Assembly (NCBI RefSeq): GCF_024580955.1
Contig: NZ_JANIKD010000012.1
Coordinates: 1 to 64,000, forward strand
DNA: 64,000 nucleotides
Source of the DNA: Corynebacterium sp. 122RC1
GTDB lineage: Bacteria; Actinomycetota; Actinomycetes; Mycobacteriales; Mycobacteriaceae
Direction: 5' to 3'
Numbering within the stretch: position 1 is the first letter of the stretch; every line of letters begins with the position of its first letter. The notes below the pieces were generated by a model, which saw only the letters and a program-made list of their open reading frames with translations, had not been told where the DNA came from and ran no database searches. Below, piece after piece: positions 18,240 to 25,311 of the stretch. The translations under genes were made by a program, and so were the position numbers.

Positions 18240-18707
18240 ATGAACCCCGTCGCTCTTCGCACGGCGTACACCGTAGGCAAGAAGGCTTACGCAAGCTACG
18301 CCGAGTACCGCGACCGCAAGGCCCGGGAGGCCTACGAGGCACTCCGTGAGATCGGACAGGAAGCAACGGAAGCAGCTCAGGACGCCCGCAAGCACGTAGA
18401 AAAGCGCGTGGAGCAGCACGTCTCCCCCAAGCCATCCGCTTTCCGACGAGTTGCTACCGCCACTGGAGTATTCGCAGTGTTGGCGGCAGTAGCAGGTGGT
18501 GTGTACTACTTCTTCTTCCGTAAGGAGGAAGTGGATACCGAGCCGCCAGTGGTGGAGGAGTACGAGGACGACGAGGCCCAGGAGGCGGAGTCTGTGCTGG
18601 TGTACTCCACCCAGACCCCAACCGAGGGTGTACCAGAGCGCGATGAGGAACTGCTCAACGCCCTCGAGGAACAACTCAAGGACTTGGATTCCGAAGACAA
18701 GAAGTAA
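18240..18707 (+). CDS. Hypothetical single-span membrane protein
   Basis: A 155-residue protein preceded by a good CAGGAGG ribosome binding site. The N-terminal 60 residues form a charged, probably helical or coiled-coil region ([20 protein letters not shown]), followed by one membrane helix (about 74-92), and then a very acidic C-terminal tail ([12 protein letters not shown] and [15 protein letters not shown]). I do not recognise a characterised family. It is convergent with the sugar transporter genes and shares a bidirectional terminator with them. Confidence 0.7.
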   Translation: MNPVALRTAYTVGKKAYASYAEYRDRKAREAYEALREIGQEATEAAQDARKHVEKRVEQHVSPKPSAFRRVATATGVFAVLAAVAGGVYYFFFRKEEVDTEPPVVEEYEDDEAQEAESVLVYSTQTPTEGVPERDEELLNALEEQLKDLDSEDKK

Positions 18708-18708
18708 G

Positions 18709-18744
18709 AAAAAAGCAATGTTTCACGTGAAACATTGCTTTTTT
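18709..18744. terminator. 36-bp perfect palindrome: bidirectional terminator containing parS
   Basis: The sequence from 18709 to 18744 equals its own reverse complement: A6-GCAATG-TTTCACGTGAAA-CATTGC-T6. It gives a stem flanked by A and T runs in both directions, so it can terminate the + gene ending at 18707 and the - gene whose TAA stop lies inside it (18743-18745). The centre is a perfect parS. Confidence 0.9.
18719..18734. other. parS site (perfect)
   Basis: TGTTTCACGTGAAACA, identical to the canonical ParB-binding consensus. It is the only parS-like site I see on the left side of dnaA in this window, and it forms the core of the terminator palindrome. Confidence 0.95.
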
Positions 18745-19504
18745 AGCGTTCCAGTTCGTGGCTCAAGGCCTCCAACTGGCCGCCGCCAGCCATTTGCCGC
18801 GTGAGTTCCTCAAGGGCGATTTCCGCACGCGGCGCATCCAAAATCTGCCTGCCGAGGCCAAGCACGGTGAAGTGATCCCCAACTAGGTAGGCGTGGTGGG
18901 GATTGTGCGTAATGAGCACCACGGCAACGCCTCGCTTCCTTGCGGTGGCCACCATCTTCAGCACCATGCCGGACTGCTTGACGCCCAGTGCGGCGGTGGG
19001 CTCGTCGAGAATCAGTACTCGCGCGCCGAAGTGCATGGCGCGCGCGATCGCTACCACCTGGCGCTGGCCGCCGGAGAGCGCGTCGATTTCCACGTCCACA
19101 CTGGGCAGATTGATACCCATGTCTTTGAGCGCCTGGGCGGTGATCTCGCGCATTTCGGCGCTACGCAGCCGGCCGAGCGGTCCAGTGAGTTCCTGGCCCA
19201 GGAAGAAGTTGCGCCACACGGACATCTGCCCCACCACGGCGAGGTTTTGATACACGGTGGCAATGCCTAGGTCCAGGGCGGCGCGCGGGGAATCCAGGAT
19301 GACCTCGTTGCCGTCGATGCGCATCACCCCGCCGCTTGGCTGGTGCAGCCCCGCGAGGATCTTGATGAGGGTGGACTTGCCCGCACCGTTATCGCCCAGC
19401 ACGCACAGCACTTCCCCGGCGCGGACGTCCAGGTTCACACCGTGCAGGGCGTCAAAGGCACCGTAGGACTTTTGGATGTTTTCCAAAGAAATAATGGCGT
19501 TCAT
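18743..19504 (-). CDS. Sugar ABC transporter ATP-binding protein (CUT2 type, single domain)
   Basis: A 253-residue nucleotide-binding subunit with Walker A GDNGAGKST, Q-loop VYQNLAVV, signature LSGGQRQ, Walker B VLILDEP and the H-loop (LITHNPHHAY). Classical CUT2 ATPases (RbsA type) have two fused domains; this has one, like FrcA-type proteins. It overlaps the permease gene by 4 bp and is the last gene of a three-gene operon. The substrate is unknown, probably a monosaccharide or polyol. Confidence 0.93.
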   Translation of the reverse strand: MNAIISLENIQKSYGAFDALHGVNLDVRAGEVLCVLGDNGAGKSTLIKILAGLHQPSGGVMRIDGNEVILDSPRAALDLGIATVYQNLAVVGQMSVWRNFFLGQELTGPLGRLRSAEMREITAQALKDMGINLPSVDVEIDALSGGQRQVVAIARAMHFGARVLILDEPTAALGVKQSGMVLKMVATARKRGVAVVLITHNPHHAYLVGDHFTVLGLGRQILDAPRAEIALEELTRQMAGGGQLEALSHELER

Positions 19505-20514
19505 GAGCGGGCCTTTGCGTACTTGCTAAACGAGGTGTTGGTGAATACGGCAAACAGAAGCATGGCGCCAAGGAAGAACTTGAACCAGTCCGGGTTCCAG
19601 CCCGCGTAGACGATGCCCTGGTTGGTCATGCCAAAAATCAGCGCGCCGATAGCAGTGCCCACGGCGGTGCCCCTGCCGCCGGTGAGCGCGCAGCCGCCGA
19701 TCACAGCGGCGATGATGTAAAGGAACTCGTTGCCTACGCCCTGGCCGGCCTGGATGGAGTCGAAAGCAAAGAGGTTGTGCATGCCCACAAACCAGGCGGC
19801 AAAGCCCACGAACATGAACAGCACAATCTTGACGCGGCGCACGGGCACACCAACTGCGCGCGCCGAGGCTTGATCCCCGCCAACCGCGAAGATCCAGTTG
19901 CCGAACTTGGTGTAGAACAGCAGGTAGGAGGCCAGGGCCACGAAGAAGATCCACCAGAACACGGTCACGCGCACGCTCACGCCGAACATTTCCACCGAGC
20001 CCGCAAAGACCACCTGGGCGCTGGGGAATCCTTCCATGTCCGCGATAGTGGGCGTGGCCACTTGGCCGGTGACCAGCTTGGTCACCGCAAGATTGAGGCC
20101 CTGCAGCATGAGGAACGCCGCCAGGGTGATGAGGAAGCTCGGGATGCCGGTTCTGGTGACCAAAAAGCCGTTCAACGCACCAATACTCAATGCGATGAAC
20201 AGGGAGATTCCCGCGCCCACCCAGGAGTTGAGGTGGAAGTTGTAGTTGAGCATCGTGGCGGCGAGCGCGGCGGTGGTCACGGCGACGCCTGAGGAGAGGT
20301 CGAATTCATCACCGATCATGAGTAGGCCCACCGCAAGTGCCACAATCCCCAAAGTGGAGCTGGCGTAGAGCACCGTGGAGAAGGCATCGGGCGAGCGAAA
20401 CGCCGGGGCGAACACCATGAACAGCGTGAAAATCACCACCGCTCCGAGCAGGCTGGCCAATTCGGGGCGGCGCAACCACGTGGAACGTCGGTTATGAAGA
20501 GTTTCCGTGCTCAT
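19501..20514 (-). CDS. Sugar ABC transporter permease (CUT2 type)
   Basis: A 337-residue permease of the BPD_transp_2 family (RbsC/XylH/FrcC-like) with about ten membrane segments. Family segments seen are GDEFDLSSGVAVTTAALAAT, GALNGFLVTRTGIPSFLITL, VGGDQASARAVGVPV and VIGGCALTGGRGTAVGT. It overlaps by 4 bp with the genes on both sides. Confidence 0.93.
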   Translation of the reverse strand: MSTETLHNRRSTWLRRPELASLLGAVVIFTLFMVFAPAFRSPDAFSTVLYASSTLGIVALAVGLLMIGDEFDLSSGVAVTTAALAATMLNYNFHLNSWVGAGISLFIALSIGALNGFLVTRTGIPSFLITLAAFLMLQGLNLAVTKLVTGQVATPTIADMEGFPSAQVVFAGSVEMFGVSVRVTVFWWIFFVALASYLLFYTKFGNWIFAVGGDQASARAVGVPVRRVKIVLFMFVGFAAWFVGMHNLFAFDSIQAGQGVGNEFLYIIAAVIGGCALTGGRGTAVGTAIGALIFGMTNQGIVYAGWNPDWFKFFLGAMLLFAVFTNTSFSKYAKARS

Positions 20515-21524
20515 CGCAGGCCCTGCTTTGCCGCGTCAGCGATGGTGTTTACGTTGCTGGAATCCACGAAGCTCGGCCCCGTGTACACCGGCCGGTTGCC
20601 GCCCACCGTGGAGCCATTACGCTTAGCCAGCCACAGCGCATCCACAGCCATGTATCCCTGCAGGTAGGGCTGCTGGTCCACTGCCCACTGGATCTCACCG
20701 TTGGTGATCGCGGTGACTAGCTCCGCGTTGGTGTCAAAGGTAGCAATTTGCGCCTGGGACCCACTTGCCGCAACGGCATCCACCGCGCTCAGGGCAACGG
20801 GGGCAACGAGGCCCATGATCCAGTCGATCGACCGATCCTGCGCCAGCTTTGCCTGGATGGTGGACTGCACGCTCGGCAAATCGCGGCCGTTCACGTACAA
20901 CAGTTCCACGTTGCCGCCCATGCCCTCCTGAAGGCCTGCGCAGCGCGCCTCTTGGGAGGAGTTGCCCTGCTCGTGAATCACGCAGAGCGCATGTTGTGCC
21001 CCCTGCTCCGCCAGGCGCTCACCGGCGAGCGTTCCCGCCACGCGCTCTTCTTGGCCAAAGAATGCGGAAATGTCATAGTCCTGGTAGGCATCCATCCCAG
21101 CGTTGAGCGCCACGGTGGGGATCCCTGCAGCAACCGCCCGCTGGGCCGCAGGGCCAAGCGCCTGGGCGTTGGGGAGCGTCACGGCCACCCCATCAACGTT
21201 GGCGTCGATCGCCGACTGAATCAGATTCGCTTGATTCGGCGCCTCCGGGTCCGAGGAATAGCGCAGCTCAATGTTGTTTTTGCGCGCTGCGTCCTCAGCA
21301 CCCTTGCGCACCAGGTCCCAGAAGGTATCGCCCGGCGCGCCGTGGGTCACCATGGCAACCACATATCGGGGCGTATCGACGCCGCCAGCGCTACCCCCAG
21401 ACTCCGTTGCACGCGGGGCGCCGCCCGTAGCAGAACAGGCACTGAGCACGATGGCCACCGCGGCCAAGGCGGCCAGGGCGGGGGCCTTCAGTGCGGCTTT
21501 GATTGATGTCTGGGAAGTATTCAC
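20511..21524 (-). CDS. Sugar ABC transporter substrate-binding lipoprotein
   Basis: A periplasmic-binding protein of the Peripla_BP_4 (RbsB-like) family. The N-terminus is a lipoprotein signal ending in the lipobox LSAC. The mature part has the ribose-binding type landmarks VTHGAPGDTFWDLVRKGAEDA, SAIDANVDGVAVTLPN and DQQPYLQGYMAVDALWLAK. I chose GTG 21524, giving a compact signal peptide of 337 total residues; TTG 21560 is an alternative, and neither has a good ribosome binding site. The upstream gap (21586-21617) holds repeated TGTTAAG motifs that could be an operator. Confidence 0.88.
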   Translation of the reverse strand: MNTSQTSIKAALKAPALAALAAVAIVLSACSATGGAPRATESGGSAGGVDTPRYVVAMVTHGAPGDTFWDLVRKGAEDAARKNNIELRYSSDPEAPNQANLIQSAIDANVDGVAVTLPNAQALGPAAQRAVAAGIPTVALNAGMDAYQDYDISAFFGQEERVAGTLAGERLAEQGAQHALCVIHEQGNSSQEARCAGLQEGMGGNVELLYVNGRDLPSVQSTIQAKLAQDRSIDWIMGLVAPVALSAVDAVAASGSQAQIATFDTNAELVTAITNGEIQWAVDQQPYLQGYMAVDALWLAKRNGSTVGGNRPVYTGPSFVDSSNVNTIADAAKQGLR

Positions 21525-21629
21525 CAATGCATCGTTGCGCAGGCGAGGCCCGGGGGTCAAGCTCGCTGGCCTGCATGTTTATCGATTAAGTAGTGTTAAG
21601 CAGGGTGTTAAGGAACGGAAATTCTTAGG

Positions 21630-22286
21630 TTATGTGCGCTCCAACACAACCAAGAACTCCACGCTGCCCTGGTCCTCTACGCTCACAAAGCCCAAGTTCG
21701 GTGCCTGCACTTCAAAGTCAGCCCACGTCACCGGCACCGTACCAGCCACCTGGAGCTGCCCCGAAACCTGAGTGACCTCGGCGTCCAGCACCACTTGTTG
21801 GGTCACGCCGTTGATCTGCATGTCGCCGGTCAAGCTCACCTGCTGCGGCCAACTCTCCCCCAGCGTCACGGGCTGCGTGAGCACAAAGGTTGCAGAAGGA
21901 TGGACAGAGGTATCAATCGCCTGGGTGCGGAAGTAATTGTCGCGGCGCTCGCTATCGGTAGCCACGCTCGCGAGATCTACTTGGATTTCGGCGGCCACTA
22001 GCTCCTGGACCTCCACCTGCGCGGAACCGCTGACCTCCTCCGTGCGCCCCACCACTGTGACATCAGCGCCATTAAGTACCTCATCAAGACGGTAGCCCGC
22101 GGTGGACCCTTCGGCCACGGCCCAGGACCCGGTGATGGGCGCATTGGTGACGTCGGCAGGCGCCGCGGAGACGGTGGGTGCGGCAACATCACTGGATTCG
22201 CGCGCCGCGTAGAACCTGGGGACGGCAAACGCGAGAAGTGCTACGGCCACGATTGCCGCCACGATCATGATGGTCTTTTTTTGCAT
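21630..22286 (-). CDS. YceI-family lipid-binding protein, membrane-anchored
   Basis: A 218-residue YceI-domain protein. An uncleaved or signal hydrophobic segment (about 5-23) precedes a linker and the YceI beta-barrel domain, recognisable by GSAQVEVQELVAAEIQVDLAS, SERRDNYFRTQAID and PSATFVLT. YceI proteins bind isoprenoid or other lipids outside the cytoplasm. The ATG at 22286 is preceded by AAAGGAG, which decides the start against a longer in-frame reading. Confidence 0.88.
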   Translation of the reverse strand: MQKKTIMIVAAIVAVALLAFAVPRFYAARESSDVAAPTVSAAPADVTNAPITGSWAVAEGSTAGYRLDEVLNGADVTVVGRTEEVSGSAQVEVQELVAAEIQVDLASVATDSERRDNYFRTQAIDTSVHPSATFVLTQPVTLGESWPQQVSLTGDMQINGVTQQVVLDAEVTQVSGQLQVAGTVPVTWADFEVQAPNLGFVSVEDQGSVEFLVVLERT

Positions 22287-22378
22287 AAATCTCCTTTCAA
22301 GTGTGCCCCACCCTAACACCAAAAGGTGACATGTCCACTAGATCACAGAGGGTTCACAGCAACATCCCATCAATCGCG

Positions 22379-22390
22379 CATAATAGGGCC
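22379..22390 (+). promoter_or_regulatory. -10 element for a probably leaderless osmC-like mRNA
   Basis: CATAAT at 22379-22384 ends six bases before the ATG at 22391, and no ribosome binding site is present. This spacing fits a leaderless transcript, which is common in corynebacteria. Confidence 0.5.
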
Positions 22391-22813
22391 ATGACTGAAG
22401 TTGAAAAGCAATACGACGTCTCCATGTCCCGCGTCCACTCACGGCATTACCGGGCCTCGAATGCCAGCGGGGCAAGCATTGAATTTGGCCAAGGCGAGGG
22501 CCTCATGAGTCCCGTGGAGGTGCTGCTGGCGGCAATCATGGGTTGCTCGGCGATCGACGTAGACGTGGTGACCTCCCGGCGCAGCGAACCCGAGCGCTTC
22601 ACCGTGCGGGCACAGGGCGACCGCATCAATGAATCCGGCGCCTCACGCCTGGGCGAAATTCGGGTGCATTTTGACGTCTCCTTCCCCGACACCCCGGAAG
22701 GCCGCCAAGCCCAAGCCATGATTCCGCGGCTGATCCAACTCTCCAAGGAAGTGGACTGCACCGTCTCCCGCACCGTTGAGCACGCCACGCCGGTGAAGTT
22801 CACCCACAGCTAG
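22391..22813 (+). CDS. OsmC-family protein
   Basis: A 140-residue OsmC/Ohr-like protein. The two reactive cysteines of the family are present at C52 (AAIMGCSAIDVDVV) and C123 (KEVDCTVSRTVEH). Such proteins reduce peroxides with thiols or act as uncharacterised relatives (YhfA type). It begins MTEVEKQYDVS and is convergent with the DUF4143 ATPase gene, whose 3' end is 10 bp away. Confidence 0.88.
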   Translation: MTEVEKQYDVSMSRVHSRHYRASNASGASIEFGQGEGLMSPVEVLLAAIMGCSAIDVDVVTSRRSEPERFTVRAQGDRINESGASRLGEIRVHFDVSFPDTPEGRQAQAMIPRLIQLSKEVDCTVSRTVEHATPVKFTHS

Positions 22814-22823
22814 CTGGCGGCGC

Positions 22824-24077
22824 TTAGGGTCCGAGTGCCGTGATGGGCACAACGCATACGCCGTCGGGGCGCCGGTAGCTGAAGCGACCCCCGGTGACCA
22901 CAATGAGCGCTGCCGGCGCACCGTGCCTGTCTTGGTCGATTTTGCTTGCCATCCGCAGAAGCGAATCCGCAGCGGCATCTGCTGCAGACTCGCCCAGCTT
23001 GACCTCGATCCCGGCCCATCTACCATCAGGGAGTTCGAGCACCGCATCAATTTCATGACCAGTTTGGGTATCACGCCAAGAGGCCAAAGTAGCACCCAAT
23101 GGTTGCCCATAGACCCGCAGGTCACGCATAACCAACGACTCAAAATGGAGACCCGCAGCGTTCAGATCTTGCAAGAGCTGATGGGTCCCAACGCCCAAAG
23201 CCGCTGTCCCTAGCGAAGGGTCAACAAAGTGGTGAACCGCGGAGGCACGCAACCGAGTCCGAGAACGCATGTGTGGCCGCCATGCTGGTATGGGCTCAAT
23301 GAGCATGAGGCGCTCCAGAGCATCCATGTAGTTCTTCATGGTCTCCTGCGCGATTGGCCCGTCTGCTCCACCAACATCTTGCGCCAACGAAGATAGATTC
23401 AGTGGAGCCGCTACAGACCTTCCCAGGGAGGAGAGCAGTCTCGTGATATTGCCCGGGTTCCGCCTAGGTCCTATCCCTGGTACATCCACTTCTACAACGG
23501 TTCGCAAATAGTCGCTGAGCCACAATGCCGCCTCCCTTTCTCCGGCATTGAGCAAGTCGGGCCACCCACCAACCACCAAACGCTCTAGCAATTCGACGAT
23601 GGTCAAGCCAGAACTTGTGCCTTCTGGATCGCCACCTTCAAGGAGACGTTGAAGACTCACCTCACCCGTAGAGTGCCCAGTCTCAAACAAGGTCATCGGC
23701 CTCATTCGCAGTCGGGCGATCCGTCCAGCCCCAGAATGAACCCGCACCTCGTCACGCGGACGCGAGGAGCCGGTAAGGAGATAGAGACCTTTTTCTGTGT
23801 GATCATCAACCGCGCGACGAACCAGATTCCACAGGCGCGGAGCCTCCTGCCACTCATCAAAGACGATCGGCGTTGGGGAAGAAAATAACTGTTCAGGAGC
23901 AACTTCGAGCGCCGCTCGAGCCGCCTCATCAACGTCCATCCTAAACACCGACCTTGCCACCTGAACCGCAGTTCGCGTTTTGCCGACCGCCTTGGGGCCA
24001 TCAATAAATACAGCCCCCATTGCTGCCATACACAGGCCTAACTCAGCGTCCACCACTCGAGGTCTGTAATCCGTCAT
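22824..24077 (-). CDS. AAA ATPase with DUF4143 domain
   Basis: A 417-residue protein of the AAA_14/DUF4143 family, whose function is not established. It shows a Walker A GPKAVGKT (about 27-34), a Walker B-like PIVFDEWQEAPRLW, the sensor-like LLTGSSRP, and a C-terminal nuclease-like fold with HEIDAVLELPDGRWAGIEVKLG. The N-terminus (MTDYRPRVVDAEL) is the last unit of a 23-bp repeat array, so the start codon is repeat-derived and lacks a ribosome binding site. Codon use looks less GC-biased than in the neighbours. Position next to tRNA-Ala and the repeats suggest an acquired gene (inference). Confidence 0.85.
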   Translation of the reverse strand: MTDYRPRVVDAELGLCMAAMGAVFIDGPKAVGKTRTAVQVARSVFRMDVDEAARAALEVAPEQLFSSPTPIVFDEWQEAPRLWNLVRRAVDDHTEKGLYLLTGSSRPRDEVRVHSGAGRIARLRMRPMTLFETGHSTGEVSLQRLLEGGDPEGTSSGLTIVELLERLVVGGWPDLLNAGEREAALWLSDYLRTVVEVDVPGIGPRRNPGNITRLLSSLGRSVAAPLNLSSLAQDVGGADGPIAQETMKNYMDALERLMLIEPIPAWRPHMRSRTRLRASAVHHFVDPSLGTAALGVGTHQLLQDLNAAGLHFESLVMRDLRVYGQPLGATLASWRDTQTGHEIDAVLELPDGRWAGIEVKLGESAADAAADSLLRMASKIDQDRHGAPAALIVVTGGRFSYRRPDGVCVVPITALGP

Positions 24078-24192
24078 GCCTGAAGTCTACAATCCGTCAT
24101 TGCTGAAATCTACAATCCGTCATTCTTGAAGTCCGTAATCCGTCATTCCCGAAATTGATAATCCGTCATGCCTGAAGTCTGCAATCCGTCAT
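24068..24192 (-). repeat. 23-bp tandem repeat reading as overlapping micro-ORFs
   Basis: AATCCGTCAT occurs at 24068, 24091, 24114, 24137, 24160 and 24183, exactly 23 bp apart. On the minus strand each copy starts ATGACGGATT. From each of the five upstream ATGs an 8-codon frame runs to a TGA that overlaps the next ATG as ATGA: MTDCRLQA, MTDYQFRE, MTDYGLQE, MTDCRFQQ, MTDCRLQA, and then the ATPase itself (MTDYRPRV). The middle 13 bp vary between units. Confidence 0.93.
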
Positions 24193-24249
24193 TTTCCCAG
24201 GTCACACCGCAGCCCCCATTCCACCCCTCGACGGACCCTCAAACACAAC

Positions 24250-24285
24250 AAAGACCTTGCAAGGAAGTGATCTTGCAAGGCCTTT
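24250..24285 (-). terminator. Terminator after tRNA-Ala copy 2
   Basis: A 14-bp stem with one mismatch (AAAGACCTTGCAAG at 24250-24263 and CTTGCAAGGCCTTT at 24272-24285), loop of 8, followed on the minus strand by a TTGTTGTGTTT stretch. It separates the tRNA from the DUF4143 leader. Confidence 0.85.
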
Positions 24286-24300
24286 GCCTGGGTTGATTTG

Positions 24301-24373
24301 TGGAGCATAGGAGAATCGAACTCCTGACCTTCTGCTTGCAAAGCAGATGCTCTACCAATTGAGCTAATGCCCC
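24301..24373 (-). tRNA. tRNA-Ala (anticodon TGC), copy 2
   Basis: A 73-nt tRNA: acceptor GGGGCAU with AUGCUCC, anticodon stem UCUGC/GCAGA around UUUGCAA (anticodon UGC), TPsiC GUUCGAUUC. CCA is not encoded. It is identical to the copy at 24718-24790. Confidence 0.97.
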
Positions 24374-24477
24374 AGTGCCCACATACTTTACCCTAGCTCG
24401 TTTGGAGGAAACAAATCCCCCAGTGCTGGCCAGAGCAAGGTGCTTTCGGCCAGCAATTTGGGTCCGCGAGTAGTGGT

Positions 24478-24503
24478 AGTAAAAAGGTGTGGCCTTATGC
24501 CAC
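24478..24503 (-). terminator. Terminator overlapping the stop of the small peptide gene
   Basis: On the minus strand GTGGC-ATAAG-GCCAC is followed by ACCTTTTTAC. The TAA stop codon of the 34-codon gene is the loop of the hairpin. The stem is short (5 bp) but the T run is clear. Confidence 0.65.
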
Positions 24504-24599
24504 GAAGCGCAGCACCAGACGCAGGATGCTCAGGATGGAGGAGATGGTGCTCCAGTTGATGCCCAGGCCGGTGATTGCGGAGGAAAGGGAGGTCAGCAT
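24495..24599 (-). CDS. Small amphipathic peptide (34 aa) between two tRNA-Ala genes
   Basis: A short gene with AGGAG eight bases before the ATG at 24599 and a terminator on its stop. The peptide starts MLTSLSSAITGLGINW and ends LRLVLRFVA. It is hydrophobic, Ser/Leu/Ile-rich, has two arginines near the end and no acidic residue, and can form an amphipathic helix. Small amphipathic secreted peptides in corynebacteria include the PorA/PorH porins, but I see no clear sequence match to those; a membrane-active or bacteriocin-like peptide is another possibility. The complete signal set (ribosome binding site, stop, terminator) argues for a real gene. Confidence 0.6.
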   Translation of the reverse strand: MLTSLSSAITGLGINWSTISSILSILRLVLRFVA

Positions 24600-24683
24600 A
24601 ATTGTGCTCCTGAAAATAGGTTGGAAAGTACTTGTTGCATTGAACCACAACTGCACCGGAAAGAACAGGTGGAAAACAGATAA

Positions 24684-24711
24684 GGCTGGGAAACCCGAAA
24701 GTTTCCCAGCC
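24684..24711 (-). terminator. Terminator after tRNA-Ile/tRNA-Ala copy 1
   Basis: A perfect 11-bp stem GGCTGGGAAAC / GTTTCCCAGCC with a 6-base loop, directly after the 3' end of tRNA-Ala copy 1 on the minus strand, followed by TTATCTGTTTT. Confidence 0.9.
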
Positions 24712-24717
24712 ACGCTG

Positions 24718-24790
24718 TGGAGCATAGGAGAATCGAACTCCTGACCTTCTGCTTGCAAAGCAGATGCTCTACCAATTGAGCTAATGCCCC
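24718..24790 (-). tRNA. tRNA-Ala (anticodon TGC), copy 1
   Basis: The same 73-nt tRNA as at 24301-24373, with no difference. This copy lies directly after tRNA-Ile, as in the usual actinobacterial gyrA-DUF3566-ileT-alaT order, so it is likely the ancestral one. CCA is not encoded. Confidence 0.97.
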
Positions 24791-24798
24791 GTTGTTCC

Positions 24799-24875
24799 TG
24801 GTGGGCCTAGCAAGAATCGAACTTGCGACCTCATCGTTATCAGCGATGCGCTCTAACCGACTGAGCTATAGGCCC
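24799..24875 (-). tRNA. tRNA-Ile (anticodon GAT)
   Basis: A tRNA with acceptor GGGCCUA / UAGGCCC, anticodon stem AUCGC-UGAUAAC-GAUG carrying GAU, and TPsiC GUUCGAUUC. The mature part is 24802-24875 and the 3' CCA is encoded at 24799-24801. Confidence 0.96.
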
Positions 24876-24966
24876 TGGGAACGAAATAGAACTTTATCCA
24901 CTTTAGCGAACAAAAACAAATCGCCAGTTCAGGGCCTAAAAACGCTCCCAGGAACCACTACCGGCT

Positions 24967-25311
24967 CTAGTCCCGCTCCTCCCGGAGGGTGAGGGTGATG
25001 CCGCCGAACAGGTCCACGATGGCGTTGTACACCACCACTGCCAATGGAGTGAGCACGGTGAGGCCGATTGCCAGGATCGCGCCAATGAGGCTTGCGATGC
25101 TCAGCACGAGGCCGAAGGTGATGAGCTGTTCACCACCCACGCCACCGATGATCTGATTGACCTGCTCCCAGATTCCCACGGCATCGAGGCCCAAGTACAA
25201 CAGCGCTACGCACAGCACCCACACCGCCAACCCCACCAGGGAAAGGGCGAGCATGGTGCGAAACGCCGAAAGCGGGGAGATGCGGGTGACGGTTACGGTC
25301 CTCGCTGCCAT
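24967..25311 (-). CDS. DUF3566 membrane protein
   Basis: A 114-residue protein with the actinobacterial DUF3566 fold: a basic N-terminal TVTVTRISPLSAFRTMLALS, a first membrane helix (about 20-42), a short external loop, a second helix (about 68-92) and the C-terminal VVYNAIVDLFGGITLTLRE. It always follows gyrA in actinobacteria (Rv0007-like); its start overlaps the gyrA stop (TAATG). Function unknown. Confidence 0.88.
   Translation of the reverse strand: MAARTVTVTRISPLSAFRTMLALSLVGLAVWVLCVALLYLGLDAVGIWEQVNQIIGGVGGEQLITFGLVLSIASLIGAILAIGLTVLTPLAVVVYNAIVDLFGGITLTLREERD

Noticed and set aside
17656-18435. Long N-terminal extension of the cyclophilin
   Set aside because: The extension overlaps the divergent gene at 18240 and is Arg/Pro-rich shadow sequence; relatives start at MKTS-like positions.
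24388-24775. Longer open frames across the tRNA-Ala region
   Set aside because: They read through tRNA-Ala and lack ribosome binding sites; only the 34-codon frame at 24495-24599 has proper signals.
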